This document shows positions 15,960 through 24,950 of a stretch of 64,000 bases of DNA, in pieces. Both the position numbers and the translations under genes were made by a program. Source of the stretch: Variovorax sp. 770b2 (GTDB lineage Bacteria > Pseudomonadota > Gammaproteobacteria > Burkholderiales > Burkholderiaceae_C); contig NZ_FOXJ01000002.1 in NCBI RefSeq assembly GCF_900115685.1, positions 1-64,000 on the forward strand, in the 5' to 3' direction. How positions within the stretch are numbered: the first letter of the stretch is position 1; every line of letters starts with the position of its first letter. The notes under the pieces are model-generated. The model had not been told where the DNA came from. It did no database searches and saw only the letters and a program-made list of their open reading frames with translations.

Positions 15960-17537
15960 CTAGAGCAGTTCCTCGCCCACGATGGGCAGCAGCAGCCAGT
16001 TCTTGAAGCGCAGCCAGAGGAACTCGCCGGGCTCGTCTTCGTGGACGATGTCGCCGCCGGCGTCGTCGTATTCGAGCCACTGCACGCGCCGGCCGTCGGG
16101 CCCCAGGCGCAGCCGGTAGCCCAGGTTGATGCGCTGGCCGTTCATGAGCTTGTTGTAGTCGCCCACGAGTTCGGGGCTGTCGATCACCAGGCCCATTTCG
16201 GTGTTGACAGCGGCCGAGCGGTGGTCCAGGTTCATGGAGCCGACGAAGAAGCGCTCGTCGTCGACCACCGCCAGCTTGGCGTGCAGCCGGCTGATCGACT
16301 TGCCGAAATCCCCGAACTGGCCCGAGCGCCCGCTGAGCATGGGCGCGATCTCGTAGATGGCAACGCCGATCTTCAGCATGTCGGCGCGGTAGCGCTCGTA
16401 GCCCGCATAGGCCAGCGGCTCATCGGTGGCGCCCAGCGAATTGGTGATCACGGTGATGCGCCCGCCGCTCTCGATGGCCTTCTTCATCATCGCCATGCCG
16501 CGCGTGCCCGGAATGAAATACGGCGAGCCGATCTTGACCTCGCGGCGGGCCGAGTTGATGACGCTCAACGCGCCCTCGGTCACGCTGCCGGCGTAGGCTT
16601 CCTCGGCATTGCGCGTGATCTTCTCGGGGTCGTCCACGAACAGCGTGCCCGGCGCCCAGTAGCGGTCGATCTTGCCGGTGATGAGCTGCTCGCCGACGGG
16701 CGACTTGTTCAGCACGTCGCGCGGCCGAATCGGCACGTCGGGCACAGCCGTGCGCACGATCTCGTCGAAGCGCCGCTGCCCGGCCTCGGGCGTCGAGCGC
16801 AGCGGCGCGATGCGCTCGATGGGCCAGGCGTGCGAACTGTTCCAGTAGCGGTCGAACCCCTCGGACATCTGCCGCACGATCGGCCCGCTGGAGATCACGT
16901 CCATGTCGATGAAGTTCGCGGCCGTGCTGCGCATGAAGTACTCGTTGCCGATGTTGCGTCCACCCGAGACCGCGAAGCTGTTGTCCGCGATCAGCAGCTT
17001 GTTGTGCATGCGGTGGTTGATGCGGCCGAAATCGGTGAGCGAGAACAACAGGCGCGTGGTCAACGAGTTCGCGCGCGAAGGCAGCGGGTTGAAGAGCCGC
17101 ACCTCCACGTTCGGAAAGGCCGAGAAGGTGCTGAACACCTCGTCCTCGCCGGCTGTGTAGAGGTCGTCCACCAGGAGGCGTACCCGCACACCGCGCGCCG
17201 CGGCCTCGCGCAGCTCCTTCAGGAACAGGAGGCCCACGTCGTCCTTCTGGATGAGGTAGTACTGCACGTCGAGCGATTTCTCGGCGTGGCGCGCGAGCGA
17301 GATGCGCGCATCGAATGCGAAGGCCGCCTCGGGCAGCAGCCGGAAGCCCGAGAGCGCGCTGGACTCGCCCGGCACGCCCTTGGCCGCGAGCTGCCCGAGT
17401 TCGGTCTGCGCCACGTCGGTGAAGGCCGTGGCCGGCGCCCGCGCCTCGGACGGCGGCAAGCTGACGCAACCGGTCAGCCACGCGGCCGCGAGCATCCCCA
17501 GGAGGGCGGTGAAACTGCGGACAAGGGAGGCACGCAT
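15960..17537 (-). CDS. Phospholipase D-like lipoprotein (cardiolipin-synthase family)
   Basis: The protein has 525 residues. The lipobox LTGC puts the lipidated cysteine at position 24, so it is membrane-anchored outside the cytoplasm. Two HKD motifs are intact: His178-x-Lys180-x4-Asp185 in HNKLLIADNSF and His419-x-Lys421-x4-Asp426 in HAKLAVVDDERF, each followed by the GG/GS-x-N element. Such enzymes transfer phosphatidyl groups or hydrolyse phospholipids; ClsC-like roles are plausible. It ends 96 bases before the start of the orphan binding-protein gene and is divergent from the gene at 17606. Confidence 0.9.
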   Translation of the reverse strand: MRASLVRSFTALLGMLAAAWLTGCVSLPPSEARAPATAFTDVAQTELGQLAAKGVPGESSALSGFRLLPEAAFAFDARISLARHAEKSLDVQYYLIQKDDVGLLFLKELREAAARGVRVRLLVDDLYTAGEDEVFSTFSAFPNVEVRLFNPLPSRANSLTTRLLFSLTDFGRINHRMHNKLLIADNSFAVSGGRNIGNEYFMRSTAANFIDMDVISSGPIVRQMSEGFDRYWNSSHAWPIERIAPLRSTPEAGQRRFDEIVRTAVPDVPIRPRDVLNKSPVGEQLITGKIDRYWAPGTLFVDDPEKITRNAEEAYAGSVTEGALSVINSARREVKIGSPYFIPGTRGMAMMKKAIESGGRITVITNSLGATDEPLAYAGYERYRADMLKIGVAIYEIAPMLSGRSGQFGDFGKSISRLHAKLAVVDDERFFVGSMNLDHRSAAVNTEMGLVIDSPELVGDYNKLMNGQRINLGYRLRLGPDGRRVQWLEYDDAGGDIVHEDEPGEFLWLRFKNWLLLPIVGEELL

Positions 17538-17605
17538 GGGCCGAACTGTAGCGCGCGGCGCGCTTGCACGGCGCCCTATGATCGCGCCGACAAAAGGAAA
17601 AAAGC

Positions 17606-18835
17606 GTGCTCAACGGCTTGTGGCTGGGTTTCTTCGGGATGGCGACGCTCGCGGCGCTCGTGCGGTGGCTCGTCGGCGGCGATCCGACGGTGTTCGCCGC
17701 GCTGGTCGAAAGCCTCTTCGCCATGGCACGGCTGGCGGTCGAGGTGATGGTGCTTCTGTTCGGCACGCTCACGCTGTGGCTCGGGTTCCTGCGCATCGCC
17801 GAGGCGGCGGGGCTGGTCGGCTGGCTCGCGCGGCTGCTCGGCCCGCTGTTCCGGCGGCTCATGCCGGGCGTGCCCGCGGGGCATCCGGCGCTCGGACTGA
17901 TCACGATGAACTTCGCGGCCAATGCGCTCGGCCTGGACAACGCCGCCACGCCCATCGGCCTGAAGGCCATGCGCGAACTGCAGCGCCTGAACCCCGACCC
18001 GGTGACCGCCACCAACGCGCAGATACTTTTCCTTGTCCTCAATGCCTCGTCGCTGACGCTGCTGCCCGTCACCATCTTCATGTACCGCGCGCAGCAGGGC
18101 GCGCCCGATCCGACGATGGTGTTCCTGCCGATCCTGCTGGCCACGAGCGCATCCACGCTGGTCGGGCTGCTCACCGTGGCCGTGGCGCAGCGCCTGCGGC
18201 TGTGGGACCCGGTGGTGCTGGCCTACCTGGTCCCGGGCGCGCTGGTGCTGGGCGGCTTCATGGCGCTGCTGGGCACGCTGTCGGCCGCGGCGATCGCCTC
18301 GCTCTCGTCGCTGATGGGCAACCTGGCGCTCTTCAGCGTGATCATCGTGTTCCTGGCGGCCGGCGCGATCCGGCGGGTGAAGGTCTACGAGTGCTTCATC
18401 GAGGGCGCCAAGGAAGGCTTCGACATCGCGAAGAACCTGCTGCCGTACCTGGTCGCCATGCTGTGCGCGGTCGGCGTGCTGCGGGCCTCGGGCGCGCTGG
18501 ACTTCATCCTCGGCGGCCTGCGCTGGCTGGTCACCACGGGCGGCTGGGACGCACGCTTCGTCGATGCCATGCCCACCGCGCTGGTCAAGCCCTTCTCGGG
18601 CAGCGCGGCGCGCGCGATGCTGATCGAGACCATGAAGAGCCAGGGCGTGGACAGCTTCCCGGCGCTGGTGGCCGCCACCGTCCAGGGCAGCACCGAAACC
18701 ACCTTCTACGTGCTGGCCGTGTACTTCGGTGCGGTCGGCATCCAGCGCGCGCGGCACGCGGTGACGTGCGCGCTGCTGGCCGAACTGGCGGGCGTGGTCG
18801 CGGCGATTACGGTCTGCTACTGGTTCTTCGGCTAG
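17606..18835 (+). CDS. Fused SpmA/SpmB-like nucleoside-recognition (Gate) membrane protein
   Basis: The protein has 409 residues, almost entirely hydrophobic, with about ten helices. Two Gate-type halves are seen. The first (residues about 45-150) contains ANALGLDNAATPIGLKAM, the hallmark of SpmA. The second (about 255-400) contains VKPFSGSAARAMLIETM and AATVQGSTETTFYVLAVYFG, the hallmark of SpmB. In Bacillus these are two proteins of spore-core maturation; in Gram-negatives the fused form probably has a transport or envelope role. The start is GTG with AAAGGAAAA upstream. Confidence 0.88.
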   Translation: MLNGLWLGFFGMATLAALVRWLVGGDPTVFAALVESLFAMARLAVEVMVLLFGTLTLWLGFLRIAEAAGLVGWLARLLGPLFRRLMPGVPAGHPALGLITMNFAANALGLDNAATPIGLKAMRELQRLNPDPVTATNAQILFLVLNASSLTLLPVTIFMYRAQQGAPDPTMVFLPILLATSASTLVGLLTVAVAQRLRLWDPVVLAYLVPGALVLGGFMALLGTLSAAAIASLSSLMGNLALFSVIIVFLAAGAIRRVKVYECFIEGAKEGFDIAKNLLPYLVAMLCAVGVLRASGALDFILGGLRWLVTTGGWDARFVDAMPTALVKPFSGSAARAMLIETMKSQGVDSFPALVAATVQGSTETTFYVLAVYFGAVGIQRARHAVTCALLAELAGVVAAITVCYWFFG

Positions 18836-18845
18836 GCCCCAGCGC

Positions 18846-20822
18846 TCACTTGCGTGGCTCGACCACGGGGAACATCGGCTCGAAGGTATCGAGCATCGAC
18901 ATCAGCTCGCCGAGCCTGGCGCGGTTGCCCTCGATCTTCACCTTGCCCGCGAGCACCGCCGCGGGAAAGCTCGTCTCCTTCAGCGTGATCGCGTCGAGCG
19001 TGGCGCGGCTCAGCGTCACCGTGGCGTCGGCCCCTGGCTGCTGGCCGGCGATGTGCGTGAGCGCCGAGTTCTCCAGCGTCAGCACGAACTGCTGGTTCGA
19101 ATCGGTGAAATTCCAGTTGATGACCATCGCCTTGCCCTCGGCCTTGGCCGCGTCGAGCCGCACGCCCAGGAAGTCGAAGAACAGGTCGTTGCTCACCGCC
19201 TTGAGCGTGTCCGCGTTCGAGCTGCTGCCGCCCGGGATCTTCGGCACGCCGCCCCGCAGTTCCATCGCGCCCACCAGGTAGGCGCTGCGCCAGGTGCCGG
19301 CCTCCGACTGGTAGCCCAGCTGCTCGAGCGCATCGGCGCCGAGTTCGCGCGCCGCACGGTTCGTGGGGTCTGCGTAGACGACCTGGCTCATCGCGCTCGC
19401 GACCCAGCGGTACTCGCCGTTCTTGAAGTCGTCCCGCGCCCGCGCGACCACTGCATCCGCGCCGCCCATGTACTGCACCGTCTTCTTCGCGTAGTCCACC
19501 GGCGGCAGTGGGTTCAGGTTCGCGGGGTTCGCGTCGTACCAGCCCAGGTACTTCTGGTAGACCGCCTTGGCGTTGTGCCGCAGCGTGCCGTAGTAGCCGC
19601 GTGTGGACCATTCCTGTTCCAGGCTCGCGGGCATGCGCAGCGTCTCGGCGATGTCGGCCGCGGTGTAGCCCTGGTTGAGCAGGCGCAGCGACTGGTCGTT
19701 GATGAACTTGTACATGTCGCGCTGCTTCTTCAGCAGGTCGGCGATGCGCCCCTGCCCGGTGGTGGGCCAATGGTGCTGCGCGATCAGCACGTCGGTCCTG
19801 TCGCCGAAGGCCACGCGCGCCTGGTCGATGTACTTGGCCCACAGGTTGCCGTCGCGCACCTCGGCGCCGCGGATCGTGTAGAGGTTGTGCATGGTGTGCG
19901 TCACGTCCTCGGCCATGTTCAGCACGCGGAACTGCGGCAGGTACATGAGCATTTCCGACGGCGCCTCGGAGCCCGGCACCAGCTGGAAGACGAACTGCAC
20001 GCCGTCGATGGTGCGCTCCTCGGTCGCCTTGTCGATGGTCGAGGTGGGCGCGATCAACGTGATGGTGCCGCGCGCGAGCGCCTTGCCCAGGCCCGTGTCG
20101 ACCTGCCCGCGCGGGCCCGGCGGCAAGAGCGAGCCGAACTGGTACTGCGAGCGCCGGCTCATCGCGTTGCCCGCGAGGATGTTCTCGGCCACCGCGGTTT
20201 CCATGAAGCCCGAAGGCGCGATCACCTGCACCTTGCCTGCTGCGACATCGGCCTCGCTCGCCACGCCCTTCACGCCGCCGAAATGGTCCGCGTGGCCGTG
20301 CGTGTAGATCACGGTGCCGACCGGCTTCTTCGGCCGGTGCTGGTAGTACAGCGCCAGCGCAGCGCGTGCGGTCTCGGCGGTGAGCAGCGGGTCGACGACG
20401 ATCAGCGAGCTGTCGCCTTCGACGATGGTCATGTTCGCGATGTCGAAGCCGCGCACCTGGTACACGCGATCCGTCACCTGAAAGAGGCCATGGATCGCAT
20501 TGAGCTGCGCCTGCCGCCACAGGCTCGGGTTGACCGTGTCGGCGGGCTCGCCGGCCTTCAGGAAGTCGTAAGGCTTCATGCTCCAGGCCGGGCGCGGACC
20601 AGGGCCGGGCACCAGCGCATCGGGCACCGTGCCGATGAAGCCGCGCATCGCGTCCTGGAAGTCCTGCCGGTTGGCGAAGGGCAGCGTCCTGGCCATGTCG
20701 GCGTTGGCTTTCAGGGTCGCGGCCTCGGGCGGCTTGGGTGCGATCTGCGCGAAGGCCTGTGCGCTGCCGAACGTGCAGGCCAGCGCGGCCAGGGCCACGG
20801 CGAAGGAAGAAGAAGGGGTCAT
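18846..20822 (-). CDS. SdsA1-like alkylsulfatase (metallo-beta-lactamase fold)
   Basis: The protein has 658 residues. A signal peptide (hydrophobic, ending AFAQ near residue 26) indicates a periplasmic location. The binuclear zinc motif THGHADHFGG is at residues 174-183, with ENILAGNAM and the later AQHHWPT as further family motifs; the dimerisation region and a C-terminal SCP2-like lipid-binding domain (last about 130 residues) complete the SDS-hydrolase architecture. It hydrolyses primary or secondary alkyl sulfate esters to alcohol and sulfate. The ATG at 20822 is chosen for its signal peptide. It is divergent from a LysR gene, probably its activator. Confidence 0.92.
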   Translation of the reverse strand: MTPSSSFAVALAALACTFGSAQAFAQIAPKPPEAATLKANADMARTLPFANRQDFQDAMRGFIGTVPDALVPGPGPRPAWSMKPYDFLKAGEPADTVNPSLWRQAQLNAIHGLFQVTDRVYQVRGFDIANMTIVEGDSSLIVVDPLLTAETARAALALYYQHRPKKPVGTVIYTHGHADHFGGVKGVASEADVAAGKVQVIAPSGFMETAVAENILAGNAMSRRSQYQFGSLLPPGPRGQVDTGLGKALARGTITLIAPTSTIDKATEERTIDGVQFVFQLVPGSEAPSEMLMYLPQFRVLNMAEDVTHTMHNLYTIRGAEVRDGNLWAKYIDQARVAFGDRTDVLIAQHHWPTTGQGRIADLLKKQRDMYKFINDQSLRLLNQGYTAADIAETLRMPASLEQEWSTRGYYGTLRHNAKAVYQKYLGWYDANPANLNPLPPVDYAKKTVQYMGGADAVVARARDDFKNGEYRWVASAMSQVVYADPTNRAARELGADALEQLGYQSEAGTWRSAYLVGAMELRGGVPKIPGGSSSNADTLKAVSNDLFFDFLGVRLDAAKAEGKAMVINWNFTDSNQQFVLTLENSALTHIAGQQPGADATVTLSRATLDAITLKETSFPAAVLAGKVKIEGNRARLGELMSMLDTFEPMFPVVEPRK

Positions 20823-20893
20823 CGGTGTCTCTTTGTCTTCGGTGAAGCAGGAACAAGGCGCGATTTTCCGAACCGCGCGAAGCATTGGCAAAT

Positions 20894-20932
20894 GCAAAAT
20901 GTGTCGATCCTTTTTACGGAAAACGCAAAATG
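20894..20932. promoter_or_regulatory. Direct repeat GCAAAATG in divergent promoter
   Basis: GCAAAATG occurs at 20894-20901 and again at 20925-20932, about three helical turns apart, in the 107-base gap between the alkylsulfatase and its LysR neighbour. The second copy overlaps the LysR start codon. It could be the LysR binding region. Repeats of 8 bases in an AT-rich stretch can be chance. Confidence 0.3.
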
Positions 20933-21841
20933 CAATTGCGCCAGCTCCAGCACCTCGTCGCCCTTTCCGAGCAAGGCAGCTTCGGCCGCGCCGCGCAGGC
21001 AGTGCACCTGTCGCAGCCCGCGCTCTCGCGCAGCATCGACACGCTTGAAGACAACCTGCAGGCCCGCCTGGTCGACCGGGCCTACGGCACCGTGCGCTTC
21101 ACGCAGACCGGCGAACTGGTGCTCGCGCGCGCCCGCGAGCTCCTCGCCGATGCGCAGCAGATCCAGCGCGACGTGCTGCAGCTGGAAGGCCTGGCCATCG
21201 GCAGCCTCGCCGTGGGGCTCGGCCCCTTCGCGGCCAGCACGCTCGGGCGCATGGCGCTGTCGCTGATGGCGCAGCGCCATCCGGAACTCCTCATGCGCAT
21301 GGAAGTGGCAGACACCGCCACGCTCGGCGAGCGCCTGCATCGGCGGCAGCTGGACCTGTTCATCGCCGACACCCGCGACCTGCAGAAGCAGCCCGGCCTG
21401 AAGCTGGCGCGCCTGCCCGACCTGCCGGTGTCGTTCTTCGTGCAGCCGAAGCACCCGCTGCGCCGGCTGAAACAGGTGACGCTGGAAAAAGCCATGGCCT
21501 ATCCCATGGCCGGCCCGAACCTGCCCGCCGAAGTGGCCGCGCATTTCGAGCGCCAGGTCCAACGCGACGACCGCGGCGTGTTCAGCGTCACCTGCGACGA
21601 CGCGGGCACGCTGCGCCACCTTGCCCTGACTGCCAACGCGGTGATCCTCGCGCCGCACGCGCCCACGCTGAACACCGACACCGACGCCCTCGTCCCCCTG
21701 CCGATCGCCGGCTTCGCGCGCATGCAGACGCACTACAGCCTGGTCACGCTCGCGGGTCGCACGCCCTCCGCCGCCGCCACCGTCTATACCCGCCTCGTGA
21801 CAGAGTTGATGGGGCCGCTCAAGCGGTCCGCCGGGCGTTGA
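20930..21841 (+). CDS. LysR-family regulator beside alkylsulfatase
   Basis: The protein has 303 residues. The HTH at residues 1-60 reads MQLRQLQHLVALSEQGSFG and then LSQPALSRSIDTLE, standard for LysR; the effector domain follows from about residue 90. The frame is open back to 20885, but the family start is the ATG at 20930. Its position, divergent from the SdsA1-like gene with a shared 107-base control region, suggests it regulates alkyl-sulfate use. Confidence 0.9.
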   Translation: MQLRQLQHLVALSEQGSFGRAAQAVHLSQPALSRSIDTLEDNLQARLVDRAYGTVRFTQTGELVLARARELLADAQQIQRDVLQLEGLAIGSLAVGLGPFAASTLGRMALSLMAQRHPELLMRMEVADTATLGERLHRRQLDLFIADTRDLQKQPGLKLARLPDLPVSFFVQPKHPLRRLKQVTLEKAMAYPMAGPNLPAEVAAHFERQVQRDDRGVFSVTCDDAGTLRHLALTANAVILAPHAPTLNTDTDALVPLPIAGFARMQTHYSLVTLAGRTPSAAATVYTRLVTELMGPLKRSAGR

Positions 21842-22043
21842 AAAGGTGTGAACGAACCCGCCATGCGCGCTCATCCCACCCAGGCACCCCCGCTCTGCGT
21901 TGCAGATGCTCGCCATGGCCGAGCCATGGCTGCGCTTTGCGCCTTCATCGGGCGCGTCGGGGCGGGCTGCTCGGGCACGCCGGGTGCATTCACACCTTCT
22001 GAGCCAAAATGGTCTTCCTGCCGACCACCGCCCAGCCTCCTTC

Positions 22044-22553
22044 GTGACCACTCCCCGCCGGGCCCAGCCGCCCACCTTTTCGCCCGACGAGTTCCGGGAA
22101 GCGCTAGGCATGTTCGCCACGGGCGTGACCATCGTCACCGCATGCGCGGCCGACGGCACGCTGGTGGGCCTCACGGCCAACTCTTTCAATTCGGTGTCGC
22201 TCACGCCGCCGCTGGTGCTGTGGAGCCTGGCCCGTGCCGCGGGCTCGATGCCCGCGCTCAGCACCGGCTCGCACTACGCCATCAACATCCTGGCCGCGAA
22301 CCAGAAGCCGCTGGCCGAGCGCTTCGCCACCAAGAACATCGACCGCTGGGCCGACGTGGAATTCACCCGGGGCATCGGCGGCGCGCCGGTGCTGGTCGGC
22401 GCCGCGGCGAGCTTCGAGTGCTTCAACCGCAGCCGCTACGACGAGGGCGACCATGTGATCTTCGTCGGCGAAGTCGAGCGCTGCACGCACAACGCGGGCG
22501 CCTCGCCGCTCCTGTTCCACGGCGGGCGTTTCTACACGGAACATCCCTTGTGA
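22044..22553 (+). CDS. Flavin reductase-like (RutF/HpaC family) protein
   Basis: The protein has 169 residues. The FMN-binding split-barrel is recognised from FREALGMFATGVTIVTACA, GLTANSFNSVSLTPPLVLW and the closing LLFHGGRFY. Members reduce FMN or FAD with NAD(P)H and supply two-component monooxygenases. The most likely start is the GTG at 22044, which begins a normal-length protein; the frame itself is open to 21900. No ribosome-binding site is clear. No oxygenase component is adjacent; the next gene overlaps its stop. The preceding 202 bases (21842-22043) hold nothing recognisable. Confidence 0.85.
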   Translation: MTTPRRAQPPTFSPDEFREALGMFATGVTIVTACAADGTLVGLTANSFNSVSLTPPLVLWSLARAAGSMPALSTGSHYAINILAANQKPLAERFATKNIDRWADVEFTRGIGGAPVLVGAAASFECFNRSRYDEGDHVIFVGEVERCTHNAGASPLLFHGGRFYTEHPL

Positions 22554-23068
22554 TGCGGGCCGCTGCGCTCCTGCCCGTCCTGCTGCTGGCCGCGCAGGCC
22601 GCGATGGCGCAGCAGACGCAGGAGGTGGCGGGAGCGCTCAAGCAGAACTGGTTCGACGACCCGTTCTTCCAGGTGTCCACCGGCCTTGCGGCCTGCACCA
22701 CGCCCGAAGGCCCGTTCTATACCGCCGAAGAACGGCGCACCCAGACCCACTCGCGCCTGGAGCGCGGCACCAGCTGCTGGCTCGCCGGCAAGTGCACCGA
22801 CAGCAACGCCTACCGCTACGACAAGCCGCTCGCCCCCAAGGTGCGCGCCGCACTGCTGGCCGTGCCGGGCGTGCGCAGCGGCAGCGTGTGGGTGATGATC
22901 CAGCGCCGCTGGGTCTACCTGCAGGGCTGCGTGCCGACGCCCGCGTTGGCCAGGCGGCTCGAACGCGCCGCGCGCGCGGTGCCCGACGTGGAGACCGTGG
23001 TGCCCGACCTGATGACCGGCACACGAGGCAAGCCGCCCTACCCGGTGTACCCGGTGGCCGGCCGATGA
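22553..23068 (+). CDS. Exported BON-domain protein
   Basis: The protein has 171 residues. A signal peptide (MRAAALLPVLLLAAQAAMA, cut near residue 19) predicts export. Residues about 94-155 (KVRAALLAVPGVRSGSVWVM, WVYLQGCVP, then DVETVVPDLM) have the alternating pattern of a BON domain, a phospholipid-binding fold of periplasmic proteins such as OsmY. Four cysteines in the mature part suggest disulfides. Its ATG overlaps the stop codon of the flavin reductase, so the two are translationally coupled. Confidence 0.7.
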   Translation: MRAAALLPVLLLAAQAAMAQQTQEVAGALKQNWFDDPFFQVSTGLAACTTPEGPFYTAEERRTQTHSRLERGTSCWLAGKCTDSNAYRYDKPLAPKVRAALLAVPGVRSGSVWVMIQRRWVYLQGCVPTPALARRLERAARAVPDVETVVPDLMTGTRGKPPYPVYPVAGR

Positions 23069-23090
23069 ATCAACGACGACAACGACACGA

Positions 23091-23999
23091 ATGATCCAGC
23101 GCAAGACCCACCTCGACTCCCTGGCCATCGGCCTTCTCATCGCGTGCTGCGCGTTCTGGGGGCTTCAGCAGATCCTCATCAAGACCACCGTGGCCGAAGT
23201 GCCGCCGATGTGGCAGGCCTCGATCCGCATGGTGGGCGCCACCGTGCTCCTGTGGCTGTGGTGCGCCTCGCGCGGCGTGCCGCTGTTCGACCGCGACGGC
23301 ACGCTGTGGCCCGGCCTGCTCGCCGGGGCCCTCTTCGCGGGCGAGTTCGCCGGCATCTACCTCGGCCTGCAGCACACCAGCGCCTCGCGGCTCACGGTGT
23401 TCCTTTACACCGCGCCGTTCTGGGTCTCGCTGCTGCTGCCGCGCTGGGTGCCGGCGGAACGCCTGCGCGGCTTCCAGTGGCTCGGGCTCTTCATCGCGTT
23501 CTCGGGCGTGGTGCTCGCGTTCAGCGAAGGCTTCAATCACATGAGTTCGTCGCAACTCATCGGCGATGCGATGGGGCTTGCGGCCGGCATGCTCTGGGGC
23601 CTGACCACGTTGACGCTGCGCACCACCAAGCTCGCCACGGCCAGTGCGGAGAAGACGCTCTTCTACCAGGTGGCGGTGACTGCGGCGGTGTGCCCGCTGC
23701 TGTCGCTCGCGCTCGGCGAGACCTGGCGTTTCTCGTACTCGGCCTGGGCCTGGACCTCGATCGGCCTGCAGACGGTGATCGGCGCGTTCGCGAGCTATCT
23801 CACCTGGATGTGGCTGCTGCGGCACTACCCGGCGACGCAGATGTCTTCCTTCACCTTTCTCACGCCGCTGTTCGCGCTGATCTTCGGCGTGGTGCTGCTG
23901 AACGAGCCGCTGACGGTGCAGCTGATGGTGGCCCTCGTGGGCGTCGGCCTGGGCATCGTGCTGGTGAACCGGCGCCCCGCGGTGCAACGCACGGCATGA
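23091..23999 (+). CDS. EamA/DMT-family transporter
   Basis: The protein has 302 residues with ten predicted helices in two EamA repeats. The first begins LAIGLLIACCAFWGLQQILI, and the second includes MGLAAGMLWGLTTLTLRT and ends LMVALVGVGLGIVLVNRRP. Drug/metabolite transporters of this type export amino acids or metabolites across the inner membrane. Its stop overlaps the glutaminase start (ATGA), so the pair is co-expressed; export of glutamine/glutamate-related compounds is a possible link. Confidence 0.9.
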   Translation: MIQRKTHLDSLAIGLLIACCAFWGLQQILIKTTVAEVPPMWQASIRMVGATVLLWLWCASRGVPLFDRDGTLWPGLLAGALFAGEFAGIYLGLQHTSASRLTVFLYTAPFWVSLLLPRWVPAERLRGFQWLGLFIAFSGVVLAFSEGFNHMSSSQLIGDAMGLAAGMLWGLTTLTLRTTKLATASAEKTLFYQVAVTAAVCPLLSLALGETWRFSYSAWAWTSIGLQTVIGAFASYLTWMWLLRHYPATQMSSFTFLTPLFALIFGVVLLNEPLTVQLMVALVGVGLGIVLVNRRPAVQRTA

Positions 24000-24940
24000 G
24001 CGCGGCCATCATGAATTTCCAGCACGTCCTCGACGACATCGTCGCCACGCTGCGCCCCAGGCTCGGCCAGGAGGGCACCGTCGCCAGCTACATCCCCGCG
24101 CTCGCGCGCATCGATGCGCGGCAGTTCGGCATCGCGCTGCGCACCTGCGATGGCGAAGAGGCGTTCGCGGGCGATGGCGAGGTGCCGTTCTCGATCCAGA
24201 GCGTCTCCAAGCTCTTCACGCTGACGCTCGCGATGCAGCGCATGGGCGATACGCTGTGGGAGCGCATCGGGCGCGAGCCCTCGGGCAATCCGTTCAACTC
24301 GCTGGTGCAGCTGGAAAACGAGCAGGGCAAGCCGCGCAATCCGTTCATCAATGCGGGCGCGATCGCGGTGGCCGACCGGCTGGTGAGCCAGGCGATGGCC
24401 AATGGCGGTAGCGCGAAAGCCGACATCCTCCGGCTGATGAGCGGCCTGTGCGGGGAGCCGATTGCGTTCGACGAAGAGGTGGCCAAGTCCGAAGCCGACA
24501 CGGGTTTCCGCAATGTCGCGCTCGCGAACTTCATGAAGAGCTTCGGCAAGATCGACAACGACGTCGGCACGGTGCTGGACACCTACTTTCACCAATGCTC
24601 GTTGCGGATGAGCTGCCGCCAGCTGGCACGCGCCGCGGCGTTCCTGTGCCGCGACGGCGCCCACCCGATCGACGGCGAGCCCGAGATCACCGGCGAACGG
24701 CAGACGCGGCGCATCAACGCGCTGATGCTGACCTGCGGCACCTACGACGCCGCGGGCGACGTGGCGTTCTCCATCGGCCTGCCCTGCAAGAGCGGCGTGG
24801 GCGGCGGCATCGTGGCGGTCGTGCCCGACAAGCTCACGCTCTGCGTGTGGTCGCCGGCGCTGGACGCCACCGGCAACTCGCTGCTGGGCATGAAGGCGCT
24901 GGAGCTGTTCGTGACGCGCACGGGGCTCTCGGTCTTCTGA
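23996..24940 (+). CDS. glsA: Glutaminase
   Basis: The protein has 314 residues, matching bacterial glutaminase. It hydrolyses L-glutamine to glutamate and ammonia in the cytoplasm. The beta-lactamase-like fold and catalytic Ser69-x2-Lys72 are seen in FSIQSVSKLFTL; ENEQGKPRNPFINAGAIA and the closing GVGGGIVAVVP are family hallmarks. The start at 23996 overlaps the DMT transporter stop; the ATG at 24011 (MNFQHVL) is a near alternative. It converges on the epimerase gene at 24951. Confidence 0.95.
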   Translation: MSAAIMNFQHVLDDIVATLRPRLGQEGTVASYIPALARIDARQFGIALRTCDGEEAFAGDGEVPFSIQSVSKLFTLTLAMQRMGDTLWERIGREPSGNPFNSLVQLENEQGKPRNPFINAGAIAVADRLVSQAMANGGSAKADILRLMSGLCGEPIAFDEEVAKSEADTGFRNVALANFMKSFGKIDNDVGTVLDTYFHQCSLRMSCRQLARAAAFLCRDGAHPIDGEPEITGERQTRRINALMLTCGTYDAAGDVAFSIGLPCKSGVGGGIVAVVPDKLTLCVWSPALDATGNSLLGMKALELFVTRTGLSVF

Positions 24941-24950
24941 CCTTCGCCGA

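Noticed and set aside
14613..17747. A 1044-codon open frame on the plus strand, antisense to the orphan binding-protein and phospholipase D-like genes.
   Set aside because: It is a shadow caused by high third-position GC. The opposite strand encodes two clear protein families with catalytic motifs, while this translation is His/Arg/Ala-rich with no domain.
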